A stretch of DNA of 64,000 nt from CAVYGN01 sp963796325 (GTDB lineage Bacteria; Spirochaetota; Brevinematia; Brevinematales; JAOACQ01). The number at the start of each line of letters is the position of its first letter. Positions within the stretch are counted from its first letter, which is position 1. The stretch lies in NCBI GenBank assembly GCA_963796325.1, contig CAWCLF010000003.1, forward strand, positions 1 to 64,000, in the 5' to 3' direction. Positions 43,110-51,869 of this stretch are shown here, piece by piece. Under the pieces are notes generated by a model. That model had not been told where the DNA came from. It was given only the letters and a program-made list of their open reading frames with translations, and did no database searches. The position numbers and the translations under genes were made by a program.

Positions 43110-43558
43110 TATACTTTTTCTGTAATGACTGCCGATTTGCCGAACCTGCCGCGGAGATAATATATTTTGGATCTTCTGACACGGCCTTTTCTTACCAGTT
43201 CGATCTTTTCGATGTAAGGGGAATAGTAGGGGAATACTCTTTCAATGGCTACCCCGTAGCTGATCCTTCTGACTATGAAACTCTTTCTGTTGCCGCCATG
43301 TCTTATGGCGAGTACGACTCCTTCGTAAGGCTGGATCCTCTGCTTGTCGCCCTCAATGATCTTGACGAATACTTTGACCGTATCTCCCACGTAGAAAGGC
43401 GGGTATTTTTTTACATTTGCGCTTTCAAGGACCGCAGCCTTTTCAATCGCATCTATGGTATTCTTTATAACGGGAGCCGGAGATGCGGGAAGAGGCGCCG
43501 GTGTTTCTTCCTGCACCGCGGTTTCGGCCGTAACTTCCGTCTTAATTTCGTCTGCCAT
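43109..43558 (-). CDS. rplS: 50S ribosomal protein L19 with an N-terminal extension
   Basis: The 149-residue protein carries the L19 core from about residue 50 (PPFYVGDTVKVFVKIIEGDKQRIQPYEGVVLAIRHGG, then RRISYGVAIERVFP and VRRSKIYYLRGRFGKSA). The first 40 residues are an unusual Ala/Pro/Glu/Thr-rich extension (TAETAVQEETPAPLPASPAPV) not found in ordinary L19 of about 115. The start is supported by AAGGAG inside the end of trmD, which overlaps by 17 bases. Confidence 0.95.
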   Translation of the reverse strand: MADEIKTEVTAETAVQEETPAPLPASPAPVIKNTIDAIEKAAVLESANVKKYPPFYVGDTVKVFVKIIEGDKQRIQPYEGVVLAIRHGGNRKSFIVRRISYGVAIERVFPYYSPYIEKIELVRKGRVRRSKIYYLRGRFGKSAVITEKV

Positions 43559-44348
43559 TTTTCCACTCCTTAGAAATATTTTGTATGATGCCGAGGTATT
43601 CCCTCATTTGCATGTTCTGCCTTTTAAGCTTCTTCAGCCTGTCCCCGGTTTCCCCCGTCATGAAAGCAGCATTGTAATTGAACAGGAGGTCGGGACGGTT
43701 AAAATAAGTCTTTTTTAAACTGCTCCGTAGACGCAGCTTTTCCGCCTCGCTGTGACTTCCCTTTCTTAAAGCCGGCGGGACGGTTTTACCGAGGTATTCG
43801 ACAGGTTCGGTAAAATGATCGTATTCAAGTAGTCCGTTTTCGAAACTTTCGTCCTCTCTCGAATTTTCCTTGATCGACCCTTCAATGAACCGGCTGACGC
43901 TATCCAGAACTACAAGGGCGGCAAGTTCTCCTCCGCTCAGGACATAATCGCCTATGGATATTTCTTCGATATCCAGGGCGTCAACGATACGGGAATCTAT
44001 GCCTTCGTATCTTGCGCATATCAAAGTAATGCCGTCTTCCCTGGAAAGTTCTCTCGCATAAATATTGTCGAATTTCCTCCCCCGGGGCGTAAGATAAAGA
44101 GTACGGCTCGAAGGATAATTCTTTTTAATGGCCGCCAGCGCATCGTACAACGGTTCCGGCCGGAAGAGCATGCCTTTTCCATGCCCGTAAATTCCGGAAT
44201 CGATACGGCCGTCTTTGTCATGCGCATGGTCCCGCAGGTTGATGGTATTTATACTGAAGAGGTCCCTATTCAGGGCTCTGGATATAATACCGTACCTGAG
44301 GTATTCCGTTATCATTTTCGGGAAAATGGTAACGATGTTAAAAACCAC
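43542..44348 (-). CDS. trmD: tRNA (guanine-N1-)-methyltransferase
   Basis: It methylates G37 of tRNAs to prevent frameshifting. The SAM-binding trefoil knot is visible in IEEISIGDYVLSGGELAALVVLDSVSR and ICARYEGID. The N-terminal DSGIYGHGKGML is close to the canonical YGGGAGM, but Ala replaces the usual Gly of CGRYEG. Length 268 is slightly above average. Gene order rpsP-khpA-rimM-trmD-rplS is standard. The next gene upstream ends nine bases away. Confidence 0.95.
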   Translation of the reverse strand: MVFNIVTIFPKMITEYLRYGIISRALNRDLFSINTINLRDHAHDKDGRIDSGIYGHGKGMLFRPEPLYDALAAIKKNYPSSRTLYLTPRGRKFDNIYARELSREDGITLICARYEGIDSRIVDALDIEEISIGDYVLSGGELAALVVLDSVSRFIEGSIKENSREDESFENGLLEYDHFTEPVEYLGKTVPPALRKGSHSEAEKLRLRSSLKKTYFNRPDLLFNYNAAFMTGETGDRLKKLKRQNMQMREYLGIIQNISKEWKNGRRN

Positions 44349-44357
44349 CTGATTCTC

Positions 44358-44867
44358 TCAATAAAATTCTGCAAGGTCTCTTGCGTATACAATTTTTTTT
44401 ACTATATCGACTTTATCTATATATCTGTCGTTAAAAGGAACGGCGATTTCCCTGCCGTTCTGCATTTTCAGTATCAGCATGGTCCTGTTAGCTATCAGGA
44501 GAACGTTATTGACCTTTCCTGCGCGGACATCCTTTTCAAAAACATCGGCGTCGAAGAGGTCTTTTATATAATAGAGACCCTTCTTCAAAGCCGGAATTTC
44601 TTCGCTGTCGACAAAAATTTCTTTGTTTGCAAGAAGCTCCGAGCCGTTCCTGTCGGAACATCCCTGTATTTTTACAATAGTATATCCCTGCAGGAGAGAG
44701 ATTTTCTCAATAACTATCTCCTGAAAGCCTGACAGCTCCTTTTTATTCACTATAAAAAAACGGCTGAAATTATCCAGCTCTTCCAGACTGTCTACATAAA
44801 AAATGGCCTTCAAAAGGCCTTTTAAACCGTAAGGTTTTATCAGCTTTCCTATTAATAGAGTGTTCAT
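44358..44867 (-). CDS. rimM: 16S rRNA processing protein RimM
   Basis: RimM helps assemble the 30S head and binds S19. The 169-residue product shows the N-terminal domain start IGKLIKPYGLKGLLK (family: G-x-x-x-x-x-HG-x-x-G) and the C-terminal PRC-like domain from KKGLYYIKDLFDADVF to VPFNDRYIDKVDIVKK. H is replaced by Y in the usual GxHGL motif. The start at 44867 is taken over a TTG four codons upstream because it gives the normal N-terminus. Confidence 0.88.
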   Translation of the reverse strand: MNTLLIGKLIKPYGLKGLLKAIFYVDSLEELDNFSRFFIVNKKELSGFQEIVIEKISLLQGYTIVKIQGCSDRNGSELLANKEIFVDSEEIPALKKGLYYIKDLFDADVFEKDVRAGKVNNVLLIANRTMLILKMQNGREIAVPFNDRYIDKVDIVKKIVYARDLAEFY

Positions 44868-44871
44868 CGGC

Positions 44872-45108
44872 TTAATCAAGGATTTCCAGGATTACCCGTC
44901 TTCCGTTTTTTACCGATACGGCGTTTACAATAGTCCTTATCGATTTTGCGATAACTCCATGCCTTCCGATCACCTTGCCGACCTCGCCTTCTCCTACTTT
45001 AAGTTCGAGAATCGTCGATTTCTCGCCTTCGACAACATTTATACTGACTGCTGAAGGATTATCCACAAGACAGGACACAATCAATTCTACAATTTCTTTT
45101 TCTTTCAT
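44872..45108 (-). CDS. khpA: KH-domain RNA-binding protein (KhpA)
   Basis: The 78-residue protein is a single KH domain with the RNA-gripping GxxG loop as GRHG (48-51) in VGKVIGRHGVIAKSIRTIV. It usually works with KhpB/Jag in regulating cell division and elongation, and it lies in its usual place between rpsP and rimM. Spacing to rimM is 4 bases. Confidence 0.93.
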   Translation of the reverse strand: MKEKEIVELIVSCLVDNPSAVSINVVEGEKSTILELKVGEGEVGKVIGRHGVIAKSIRTIVNAVSVKNGRRVILEILD

Positions 45109-45136
45109 ATCGTTTCGCTCCCGGGACCCGGGTCGG

Positions 45137-45382
45137 TTAAACCGCTTTTCTCATTCTCCTGGCAAGGTCCCTTACAATTAAGCTGGCTTTTGCGCCTTTC
45201 TTGATCCATTCATCGTATTTCTGCAGGTCGATATTGGTTTTACCGGTCTCCTCTATCGGCTGATAGTGTCCCAGGCAATCGATATAAGCCCCGTCCCTCG
45301 GAGCCCTGTTGTCAAGGACGACGATGCGGTAATAAGGCCTCTTTGATTTGCCTATCCTTTTCAATCTGATATGAGCAGCCAA
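45137..45382 (-). CDS. rpsP: 30S ribosomal protein S16
   Basis: The 81-residue protein matches S16: IRLKRIGKSKRPYYRIVVLDNRAPRDGAYID and LGHYQPI. Translation starts at a TTG (45382) preceded by GGGAGG, an unusual start for a highly expressed ribosomal protein. It heads the minus-strand operon rpsP-khpA-rimM-trmD-rplS-rnhB. Confidence 0.96.
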   Translation of the reverse strand: MAAHIRLKRIGKSKRPYYRIVVLDNRAPRDGAYIDCLGHYQPIEETGKTNIDLQKYDEWIKKGAKASLIVRDLARRMRKAV

Positions 45383-45482
45383 TGAATTCCTCCCATAGAT
45401 AAAATTCGAGTAGATATTATAAATTTAGCGGTATCCTTTGTCAAATCTTTAGCCTGATTATAAAAAGGAAGGGTGTTTGGGC

Positions 45483-46412
45483 TTATGACGGGATCTTTAT
45501 GATATCGGCTATATTGCCGGCCTGGTAAAAATAGCCGGGGCTGTCATGATAGTAGCGGTCGAGAGGTATCCTGCCCGTCCCTGAGAAGATATTCATCACC
45601 TTTCTGGCAAATGTGACATCAAGGGTATGTCCGCCTTTATAACTGATGATGAAACCCTTGATATCGAAATTCAGAAGGGCAAGGCTGCCTACCAGGTCCA
45701 GAATTTTGTGCCTGACGGGTTCGTCGTTATAACGCGATGAATTAAGGACCCGGTTATCTTTTTTACTATATGCCTGAACGTTGTCCAGGGTCACGCCCAT
45801 AACCAGGCCGCTTTTGCGGTATTCCTCAAGATCCTCGATAAAACCGAATGTCCGGGCGCCTGAGATCTCTTTAATAAAAGTTTCCCTGGTAATATCGATA
45901 TTCATGGTCTGCGTACCGATCGGCGAATCGGGGAAAGATATCGTATAATTTACTTTAAAGCCGTTATAAGGAAGTGCAACTATAAATTTGTCGTCGAGAG
46001 TAGCCCATATCGGGTTGATGACCCTGAATTCCTCGCGGTTTCCGGATTGCTCCACTGTACCGGCGTCGATTATGCCTTCAATGAACGATCTGGCGCTGCC
46101 GTCTAGTATCGGGATTTCGCTGGAACCGCATTCGATGATGCAATTGTCGATATGGCAGGCATAAAGCGCGGAAACAAGGTGCTCGACTGTTTTTACAACA
46201 GCCTTGCCGTTGGAGATTGATATATTGTTTTGAGTATCGACGATGCTTTCAACGTTAAATGGAATGAACTGTGTGGATGATGATTTTTTATTCAGAAATA
46301 CAAGCCCGGTATCTTCAGGGGCAGGCTTCACCGTTATGTTGCATGAATGACCGCTGTGAAGGCCTATCCCGCTGTAATCTATATTTCTTTTTAAAGTCTT
46401 TTGCTTTCGCAT
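45483..46412 (-). CDS. lpxC: UDP-3-O-acyl-N-acetylglucosamine deacetylase
   Basis: LpxC performs the committed, zinc-dependent deacetylation in lipid A synthesis. The metal and catalytic residues are H78 (VEHLVSALY), H235 and D239 (RHKILDLVG), and H262 (GGHTLD). SGARTFGF and LDNVQAY are the usual substrate-binding segments. Length 309 is normal. It has its own promoter region upstream and stands between the ribosomal block and the lpxB/lpxA genes, on the same strand. Confidence 0.95.
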   Translation of the reverse strand: MRKQKTLKRNIDYSGIGLHSGHSCNITVKPAPEDTGLVFLNKKSSSTQFIPFNVESIVDTQNNISISNGKAVVKTVEHLVSALYACHIDNCIIECGSSEIPILDGSARSFIEGIIDAGTVEQSGNREEFRVINPIWATLDDKFIVALPYNGFKVNYTISFPDSPIGTQTMNIDITRETFIKEISGARTFGFIEDLEEYRKSGLVMGVTLDNVQAYSKKDNRVLNSSRYNDEPVRHKILDLVGSLALLNFDIKGFIISYKGGHTLDVTFARKVMNIFSGTGRIPLDRYYHDSPGYFYQAGNIADIIKIPS

Positions 46413-46560
46413 TTAATACCCCGTACATTATAAAGAAATTTCACTATCAGTTTCTATAATATATATAGCAAGTATTATGCCACAATTTATATTATTTTAT
46501 TGCTTCCGGCAGATGCAGATATGATTCAATGAAGGTATGAGTGTCAGAAAATAGAAACAC

Positions 46561-46971
46561 CTAAACAGCATCCTGTTTTCTTTTAATATAGTCTTCCAGG
46601 ATCTTTTGCGCGGCATATTTATCGATAGAGTCTTTTATTTTCCTTTTGTTCAAACCCATGGATTTTAAAAGGCTTTCCGAAAAAACTGTGCTGAACTCCT
46701 CGTTCTGGAAATCTATCTCGATTTCTATTTCCATTTTTAATTTTTCTGCAAATAAAGCAACTTCCCTTGACGCTTCGACATATTTGTCCGAAAGAGGATA
46801 ACCGATAACGATTTTCGCTACATTATAGTCGCGGCAGATTTTTTTTAACTCATCGAAGCAGGAACCGTTATTCAGGATGACGCGGAGCGGGCTCGATACG
46901 ATTAAAAGTTCGTCGGTTACGGCCAGCCCTATCCTTTTCCTGCCGTAATCAAGACCCAGGATCCTAGGCAT
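46561..46971 (-). CDS. ruvX: Putative pre-16S rRNA nuclease / Holliday junction resolvase-like YqgF
   Basis: The 136-residue protein has the RNase-H-like fold of YqgF: LGLDYGRKRIGLAVTDEL at the start, with the first catalytic Asp, and a late DKYAAQKIL with the third. YqgF matures 16S rRNA 5' ends. It overlaps the lpxB stop by eight bases. Its stop lies well before the lpxC promoter. Confidence 0.9.
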   Translation of the reverse strand: MPRILGLDYGRKRIGLAVTDELLIVSSPLRVILNNGSCFDELKKICRDYNVAKIVIGYPLSDKYVEASREVALFAEKLKMEIEIEIDFQNEEFSTVFSESLLKSMGLNKRKIKDSIDKYAAQKILEDYIKRKQDAV

Positions 46972-48106
46972 CTCTGAGTTCCTTAATAATGAAACCTGCA
47001 GCCCTGTCCACTACAGGCTTCTGCCCGAGGCTCGATTTAATTTCGTCGTAAAGGGGTTCGAGGTCTTTTTTATCGGAATTCAAAAACAGGAGAGCTTCCC
47101 TGACCATATTGCCGGCGTTGCATTCCTTCTGCAGCAGTTCCGGAAAAACTTTCCTTTTCAGCAATATATTAGGAAGCCCTATCATTTTTATATGAAAAAG
47201 CAGCTTCCCGATCAGAAACGAAGATCCCGATATCTTATAGCATATTACGGGAGGTTTCCTCAGCAGGGCCGATTCAAGGGACGCAGTTCCCGATGCAAGG
47301 ATATTTACGTCGGCAACACTCATTGCATTGTACGAGTCCTTTTCGATAACCCTGATATTGTTCTCAAGACCGTATTTTTTTATTCTTTTCAGGATAAACT
47401 CCTTGAAATCCGGATGGGATACAGGCAGAATTATCTGGATTCCGTATTCTTTAGCGAGTATCCCGGCTGCAGCAAGCATGGGATCCGTCAAATTCTCGAT
47501 TTCCTGATACCGGCTTCCCGGCATTATCGAAACGATTTTTTTATCGACATCGAGGCCGTATTTTCTGCAAATTTCTTCCTTATCGGCTTTTATATCTATT
47601 TTATCCAGCAGGGGATGGCCGGAAAAAACAGCCTTTTCCGTGTATTTCTTGTAAACCAGATAGTCGCTGTAGAAAGGCGATATTATAAGATCGACGTTTT
47701 CTGCGACAATCCGGGCATTCCATCCGCCCCATATCGAAACATGCGGAGGAAAGTAATAGATGGTTTTTATGCCGAGTTTTTTTGCGAATTTTGCCAGGGG
47801 GATGTTAAAACCCTGGTTATCTATCATGACCAGATACTTTATTTCGTTTTCTTTCAGATAAGACCGGCAGAGCCTGAATGTACCGTAATTTCTGAAATAA
47901 AAGCGAAGCGAGTCGACAAGCCCCATAGTGTTCAGAGTGGACACGTCCCCGGTAATCGGCACCAGTCCGGCCGAATGCATATTTACTCCGCCGATGCCTG
48001 TAAACTTCAGACCGGGATCAAGCTCCCTGAGCTTGATAATCAGATCTGCGGCATGTATGTCGCCTGAAACCTCGCCGGCGGATAAAAATAAAGTATTACT
48101 CTTCAT
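46964..48106 (-). CDS. lpxB: Lipid-A-disaccharide synthase
   Basis: LpxB joins UDP-diacylglucosamine and lipid X to make the tetraacyl disaccharide. The N-terminal SAGEVSGDIHAADLI, and IDNQGFNIPLAKFAKK, YYFPPHVSIWGGWNA, then SGHPLLDKI and MPGSRYQEIENL, are typical of the GT19 family; ASGTASLESALLRKPPVICYK is the nucleotide-sugar motif. The start at 48106 (MKSNTLF) fits; an upstream start would overlap lpxA more. It overlaps lpxA by 11 bases, so the two are coupled. Confidence 0.95.
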   Translation of the reverse strand: MKSNTLFLSAGEVSGDIHAADLIIKLRELDPGLKFTGIGGVNMHSAGLVPITGDVSTLNTMGLVDSLRFYFRNYGTFRLCRSYLKENEIKYLVMIDNQGFNIPLAKFAKKLGIKTIYYFPPHVSIWGGWNARIVAENVDLIISPFYSDYLVYKKYTEKAVFSGHPLLDKIDIKADKEEICRKYGLDVDKKIVSIMPGSRYQEIENLTDPMLAAAGILAKEYGIQIILPVSHPDFKEFILKRIKKYGLENNIRVIEKDSYNAMSVADVNILASGTASLESALLRKPPVICYKISGSSFLIGKLLFHIKMIGLPNILLKRKVFPELLQKECNAGNMVREALLFLNSDKKDLEPLYDEIKSSLGQKPVVDRAAGFIIKELRDA

Positions 48107-48884
48107 GGAATTTGATGATGCCCCGCTTTGACATTTCAACAAAACCGATGATATTCATGATCAGCTGGTCGCCTGCGAATTTTAATCTTATATCCTCGAT
48201 GGAATCTTTGCGCGGTTTTCCCGAATAAAGCATTTTATATGCTTCCTTGATCCTCGTCCTCTGTTCCTGGCCGATGCCCTTTCTTTTCAAGCCTACGTTA
48301 TTCAGGCCATGACCTGTGACAGGGTTTCCGTCCGCCAGGAAGAAGGGAGGAATATCCTGGACGACTTTGCCCAGTCCCCCGACCATGCTGTAACTGCCGA
48401 CCCTGCAGAACTGATGGACAGCTACATTGCCTGATAAAAAAACATCGTTTTCGATTTCAACGAATCCTGCCAGAACGCAGCCGTTGGCTAAAACACTTCT
48501 CTCTCCTACTATGGAATTGTGGCCGACATGAGTGCAACCCATCAAAAAAGCGCAATCCCTGATAACTGTTTTTCCCCCTTCGCCCCCCCTGATCGGTGTA
48601 TGAATTGTGGCGCCCTCCCTGATCAGGCAGCCGTTTCCTATTTCGATCAGTCCCTTTTCACCTTTGTAGGAATAATCCTGGGGAGTGTCCCCGACAGCCG
48701 AAAACGGATGAAATTCGCTTTTTTCCCCTATCTTTACCCATCCTTTTATGTATGCCATGGGACCTATCGTGCAGCCGTCTCCTATCTCGATATCTCCTTC
48801 AATTACAGTATACGGATTTATCGTTATATTGTTCCCGAGTTTGACAGTATCGGCAATAATCGCGGTAGGATGGATCAGGTTCAT
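48096..48884 (-). CDS. lpxA: UDP-N-acetylglucosamine acyltransferase
   Basis: LpxA transfers an acyl chain from ACP to UDP-GlcNAc, the first step of lipid A. The hexapeptide (left-handed beta-helix) repeats run through residues 1-190. The catalytic base corresponds to H122 in THVGHNSIVG. VVQDIPPFFLADGNP and GHGLNNVGLKRKG are the typical helix start. Length 262 is normal. Its upstream neighbour encodes a STAS protein whose stop overlaps the start by four bases. Confidence 0.96.
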   Translation of the reverse strand: MNLIHPTAIIADTVKLGNNITINPYTVIEGDIEIGDGCTIGPMAYIKGWVKIGEKSEFHPFSAVGDTPQDYSYKGEKGLIEIGNGCLIREGATIHTPIRGGEGGKTVIRDCAFLMGCTHVGHNSIVGERSVLANGCVLAGFVEIENDVFLSGNVAVHQFCRVGSYSMVGGLGKVVQDIPPFFLADGNPVTGHGLNNVGLKRKGIGQEQRTRIKEAYKMLYSGKPRKDSIEDIRLKFAGDQLIMNIIGFVEMSKRGIIKFHEE

Positions 48885-49387
48885 TTTTTCTCCTTTTCGA
48901 GTTCCTTTTTCAGCATTTCTTCGACGAGGCTGAAACGTTTTCGATTTTCACTGTTAAGTTCCATTAAATTCTGGTGGGATTCAAGCAATACCTGTATATC
49001 CTTGTAGTTTTTCTCCAATCTTTTCTTGATTTCTCCGCTGACCTCGATATTCTTAAAGGTATGATCCTCCTGGATCGGCATGATCTCGAGAAGACCCATT
49101 GTCGACATGATTTCCTTGGATTTTTCGGAAGGGTTGAGAAGTATGAGATTTCCTTTCTGCATTTTTTTCAATTTTTTCTGGACGGAAACGATAACTCCGA
49201 TAAACGAACTGTCGAGATATGTAGTTTCCGATAATTCAAAATATATATTTTCAATATTTTCATTTTCAATTTTATCTGAAAGGAACTGGAAGAGCTCCGA
49301 GCAATATTCCATCGTGCCTTTTCCCGTTACCTTTATAATATATCCGTTATTAATGATTCCAATTATGACCTGTGAATTTTCCTGCAT
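48881..49387 (-). CDS. STAS-domain (anti-anti-sigma-like) protein with a C-terminal coiled coil
   Basis: The 168-residue protein carries a STAS domain (1-110) with a phospho-site-like TYLDSSFIGVIVSVQKKL (the Ser of the DSS motif) and the following KGNLILLNPSEKSKEIMSTMGL. A charged, helical tail (about 115-168, rich in Lys/Glu) follows. It overlaps lpxA by four bases and is 22 bases after the bactofilin gene. Partner switching or a local envelope regulator are possible; a cognate kinase is not near. Confidence 0.8.
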   Translation of the reverse strand: MQENSQVIIGIINNGYIIKVTGKGTMEYCSELFQFLSDKIENENIENIYFELSETTYLDSSFIGVIVSVQKKLKKMQKGNLILLNPSEKSKEIMSTMGLLEIMPIQEDHTFKNIEVSGEIKKRLEKNYKDIQVLLESHQNLMELNSENRKRFSLVEEMLKKELEKEKK

Positions 49388-49409
49388 TTTATCCCCTCGA
49401 TTGACCCGG

Positions 49410-49865
49410 TTATAAGTCCTCTGTTATCAGAGGCGAAGTTTGCCTGACTGACTTTTCAAAAACCGCATCAATGTCGTTTTTAGTATCGATCTTGCTCTGT
49501 CCTGTGAAAACCATACCTTCTTCAGCCTGGCATTTCTTTGTCCACATGTCTCCATGAAGTTTTCCGGTCGACAGGATATCGACACGCTCCAGTGCGTAAA
49601 CGTTTCCCTTTATCCTGCCCCCTATTCTTACCATGCGGGCATATATATCCCCGACTATTCTCCCCTTCTCGCCTACGAGAACGACCCCGTATCCCTTTAT
49701 AACACCTTTGAAATCGCCGTCTATCCTAAGCAAACCGTCAGACCGGAATTCGCCTGAGAAGGCGTTTTCCCTTCCGATAACGCTATTTGAAATGACGGTT
49801 TTGCCGTTAACTTCTTCAGGCTTGATTTCCTTGATTTCGGCGGTTTTTAATTCAGCAGATTCCAT
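49410..49865 (-). CDS. Bactofilin (polymer-forming cytoskeletal protein)
   Basis: The 151-residue protein has the central bactofilin beta-helix: short repeats GEFRSDGLLRIDGDFKGVIKG, VLVGEKGRIVGDIYARMVRIGGRIKGNVYA, ERVDILSTGKLHGDMW. The tails are disordered. It should form filaments under the inner membrane and localise peptidoglycan enzymes. The M23 peptidase upstream by 18 bases is its typical partner. Confidence 0.93.
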   Translation of the reverse strand: MESAELKTAEIKEIKPEEVNGKTVISNSVIGRENAFSGEFRSDGLLRIDGDFKGVIKGYGVVLVGEKGRIVGDIYARMVRIGGRIKGNVYALERVDILSTGKLHGDMWTKKCQAEEGMVFTGQSKIDTKNDIDAVFEKSVRQTSPLITEDL

Positions 49866-49883
49866 ATGGCCCCCGGATATTGT

Positions 49884-50924
49884 TTAAGGTATCATCATTG
49901 TTGTAAATGCAGTGGGATCGACCGTATTATCTCCTATCCGGACTTCATAATGAAGATGCGGACCTGTAACCCTGCCGGTCATGCCTACATATCCCAAAAC
50001 CTGTCCCTGCTTGATTCTTGCTCCGACAAAAATTCCGGGCCCTATTTCTTCCATGTGCGCATACCGGGTGGAGAAGCCGTACATATGCTTGACCTCGACC
50101 ATCAGGCCGTATCCCCCCTGCCATCCTGCCAGGCTGACTACCCCGTCCGCCGTTGCAATGATAGGCATTCCGGGAAATGCATTAAGATCGATTCCGGGAT
50201 GGAATTCCGATTTCCAGCCGAAAATAGGATCAACCCGTATACCATAAGGTGAATTGATCTGCGCCCGAACTGTGAGCGGATATTTTGAAGGAATATTCTG
50301 CAGGAGCCCTTTCCATTCCTCGATGCTTTCCCCGATCTGGACAACTCTTTTTGTCGTTTTTTCAAGGCTGTGGTTTAATTTTTTCAGCATAATAGTTTCG
50401 CGTGCCGTGCTGTTGCTGGAGTTTTTATCGGGCAAATCCACAATATTGTCTTCATCCATATCGTTCTTGACATCTTTGCCCACGGTTCTCAGAATATTGG
50501 TTATTTCAACCTTGATGGAGGTGAAACGCTTATCGAAGCTCTCAATCTGGTGTTTAAAATCCTCTATCTGCTGGCGTTTCAGTTCGTCTTCCTGTATAAG
50601 AAAAACATACTGATTGTGGTTATGCTGGTTGTTGGCGATTGCCAGTATGGAGGATACAATGGTAATGCCAAGAAGAAGAGAGAAAAAGAAAAGGATATAA
50701 TTTGAAATCTGAATATTGACTATTTTTTTTTCTGAATGGGGAACGACCATAATGGTCAGCCGCTGGGAGCCCTTTTCATTGATTTTATAGAGGACCTTCT
50801 GGAATGATCTCTTGACATTCGAATAGTAGAGGGCGATCCCTTCCCTTATTTTTGTCCATCTTGATTTTTTATACATTTCAGCTTTTGATTTGAAAATAGG
50901 ACGTTTTTTACTGTAATTAGCCAT
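49884..50924 (-). CDS. Membrane-anchored M23 (LytM) peptidoglycan endopeptidase
   Basis: The 346-residue protein has a cytoplasmic basic start, a membrane helix (73-96), a coiled-coil region (about 105-210), then an M23 domain. Zinc ligands are H242 and D246 (HPGID) and H325 (HLHYE), with H290 (RYAH) and H323 nearby, so it should be active. It is likely a bactofilin-directed cell-shape hydrolase, as in the LmdC/BacM pairing. The AGGAGG site and the strong promoter at 50969-50997 precede it. Confidence 0.93.
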   Translation of the reverse strand: MANYSKKRPIFKSKAEMYKKSRWTKIREGIALYYSNVKRSFQKVLYKINEKGSQRLTIMVVPHSEKKIVNIQISNYILFFFSLLLGITIVSSILAIANNQHNHNQYVFLIQEDELKRQQIEDFKHQIESFDKRFTSIKVEITNILRTVGKDVKNDMDEDNIVDLPDKNSSNSTARETIMLKKLNHSLEKTTKRVVQIGESIEEWKGLLQNIPSKYPLTVRAQINSPYGIRVDPIFGWKSEFHPGIDLNAFPGMPIIATADGVVSLAGWQGGYGLMVEVKHMYGFSTRYAHMEEIGPGIFVGARIKQGQVLGYVGMTGRVTGPHLHYEVRIGDNTVDPTAFTTMMIP

Positions 50925-50968
50925 TGTTGCCTCCTTGTTTTAATTTATAGTGCGAAGCATGGCTGTTA

Positions 50969-50997
50969 ATTATATACTGAATGAACCACTTATTCAA
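50969..50997 (-). promoter_or_regulatory. Sigma-70 promoter of the M23/bactofilin/lpx unit
   Basis: On the minus strand TTGAAT (50997-50992) and TATAAT (50974-50969) are separated by 17 bases. It probably drives the M23-bactofilin-STAS-lpxA-lpxB-ruvX series, which has no gaps above 25 bases. Confidence 0.7.
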
Positions 50998-51024
50998 TAT
51001 TTTCCTACCAATTTCCAGCTTGTT

Positions 51025-51053
51025 TTGACTCGAACGCTATTAGAGTATATAAT
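51025..51053 (+). promoter_or_regulatory. Sigma-70 promoter of tatD
   Basis: TTGACT (51025-51030) and TATAAT (51048-51053) are separated by 17 bases, about 50 bases before the tatD start. Confidence 0.7.
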
Positions 51054-51110
51054 TTTATAATAAGTTATAATAATGTCAAGTAAAAAAAACGAATAATATA
51101 AACGGAAAAA

Positions 51111-51869
51111 ATGTTTATTGACAGCCATTGCCACCTTCAACTTTGCTATCCGGATAAAGAAACTTTTAGCCATGAAGTGTCGAGGATCTCCTCTCAATTG
51201 CTTTATTTTGTTGATATATCGACAAATGCAGTTGAATTCTTGAATCTTGCACAGTATGCTATGCCTGCGGGTATGCTCCGTTCGTTCGGCCTGGGCCCTG
51301 AAGATGCTTTAGCTTACAGCCCTGAGGCAGGAAAGGAATTCGACAGAATTGCGGGGGAGCACACGCTTAATGCGGTGGGAGAAGCGGGTCTTGATTATCA
51401 TTGGGATTACGGGACGCCTTATTTACAGGAAGCACTGTTCAGAGCACAGGTGGAAGCGTCGATCAGACTTGAAAAACCGCTGATCGTCCATTCCAGGGAT
51501 GCTTTTCCCGATACTTGCCGGATATTATCCGGTTACAGCTTTAAAAAGGACGTCATTATCCATTGTTTCGGGTACGGTCTTTCCGAGGCTTATGAATTTC
51601 TATCGCTGGGGTTTTTTATTTCATTTGCCGGGAACCTGACTTACAAGGGAGCCGGTCAGTTGAGGGAAGCAGCCCTGGCGGTGCCGGCCGACAGGATCCT
51701 GCTTGAAACGGATTCTCCCTACCTTGCTCCGGCGCCGCTGAGGGGGACGGTCAACAATCCCCTGAATGTCATTCATATATACAGGTTTCTTGCGGAACTC
51801 AAAAACATTGAACAGGCTGAACTTGAAAAGGCGATTGAAATGAATTTCAGGAAGATCTACAGCCTTTAA
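51111..51869 (+). CDS. tatD: TatD family metal-dependent DNase
   Basis: The 252-residue TIM-barrel protein has the metal-binding set H6 and H8 (DSHCH), E91 (GEAGLDYH), H127 (VHSRD), H151 (IHCF) and D201 (LETDSPYLAP). The motif where relatives read GxHP is GLGPED here, lacking the histidine, a change also seen outside the core ligands. Length is normal. Its stop overlaps the convergent MBL gene by four bases. Confidence 0.92.
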   Translation: MFIDSHCHLQLCYPDKETFSHEVSRISSQLLYFVDISTNAVEFLNLAQYAMPAGMLRSFGLGPEDALAYSPEAGKEFDRIAGEHTLNAVGEAGLDYHWDYGTPYLQEALFRAQVEASIRLEKPLIVHSRDAFPDTCRILSGYSFKKDVIIHCFGYGLSEAYEFLSLGFFISFAGNLTYKGAGQLREAALAVPADRILLETDSPYLAPAPLRGTVNNPLNVIHIYRFLAELKNIEQAELEKAIEMNFRKIYSL

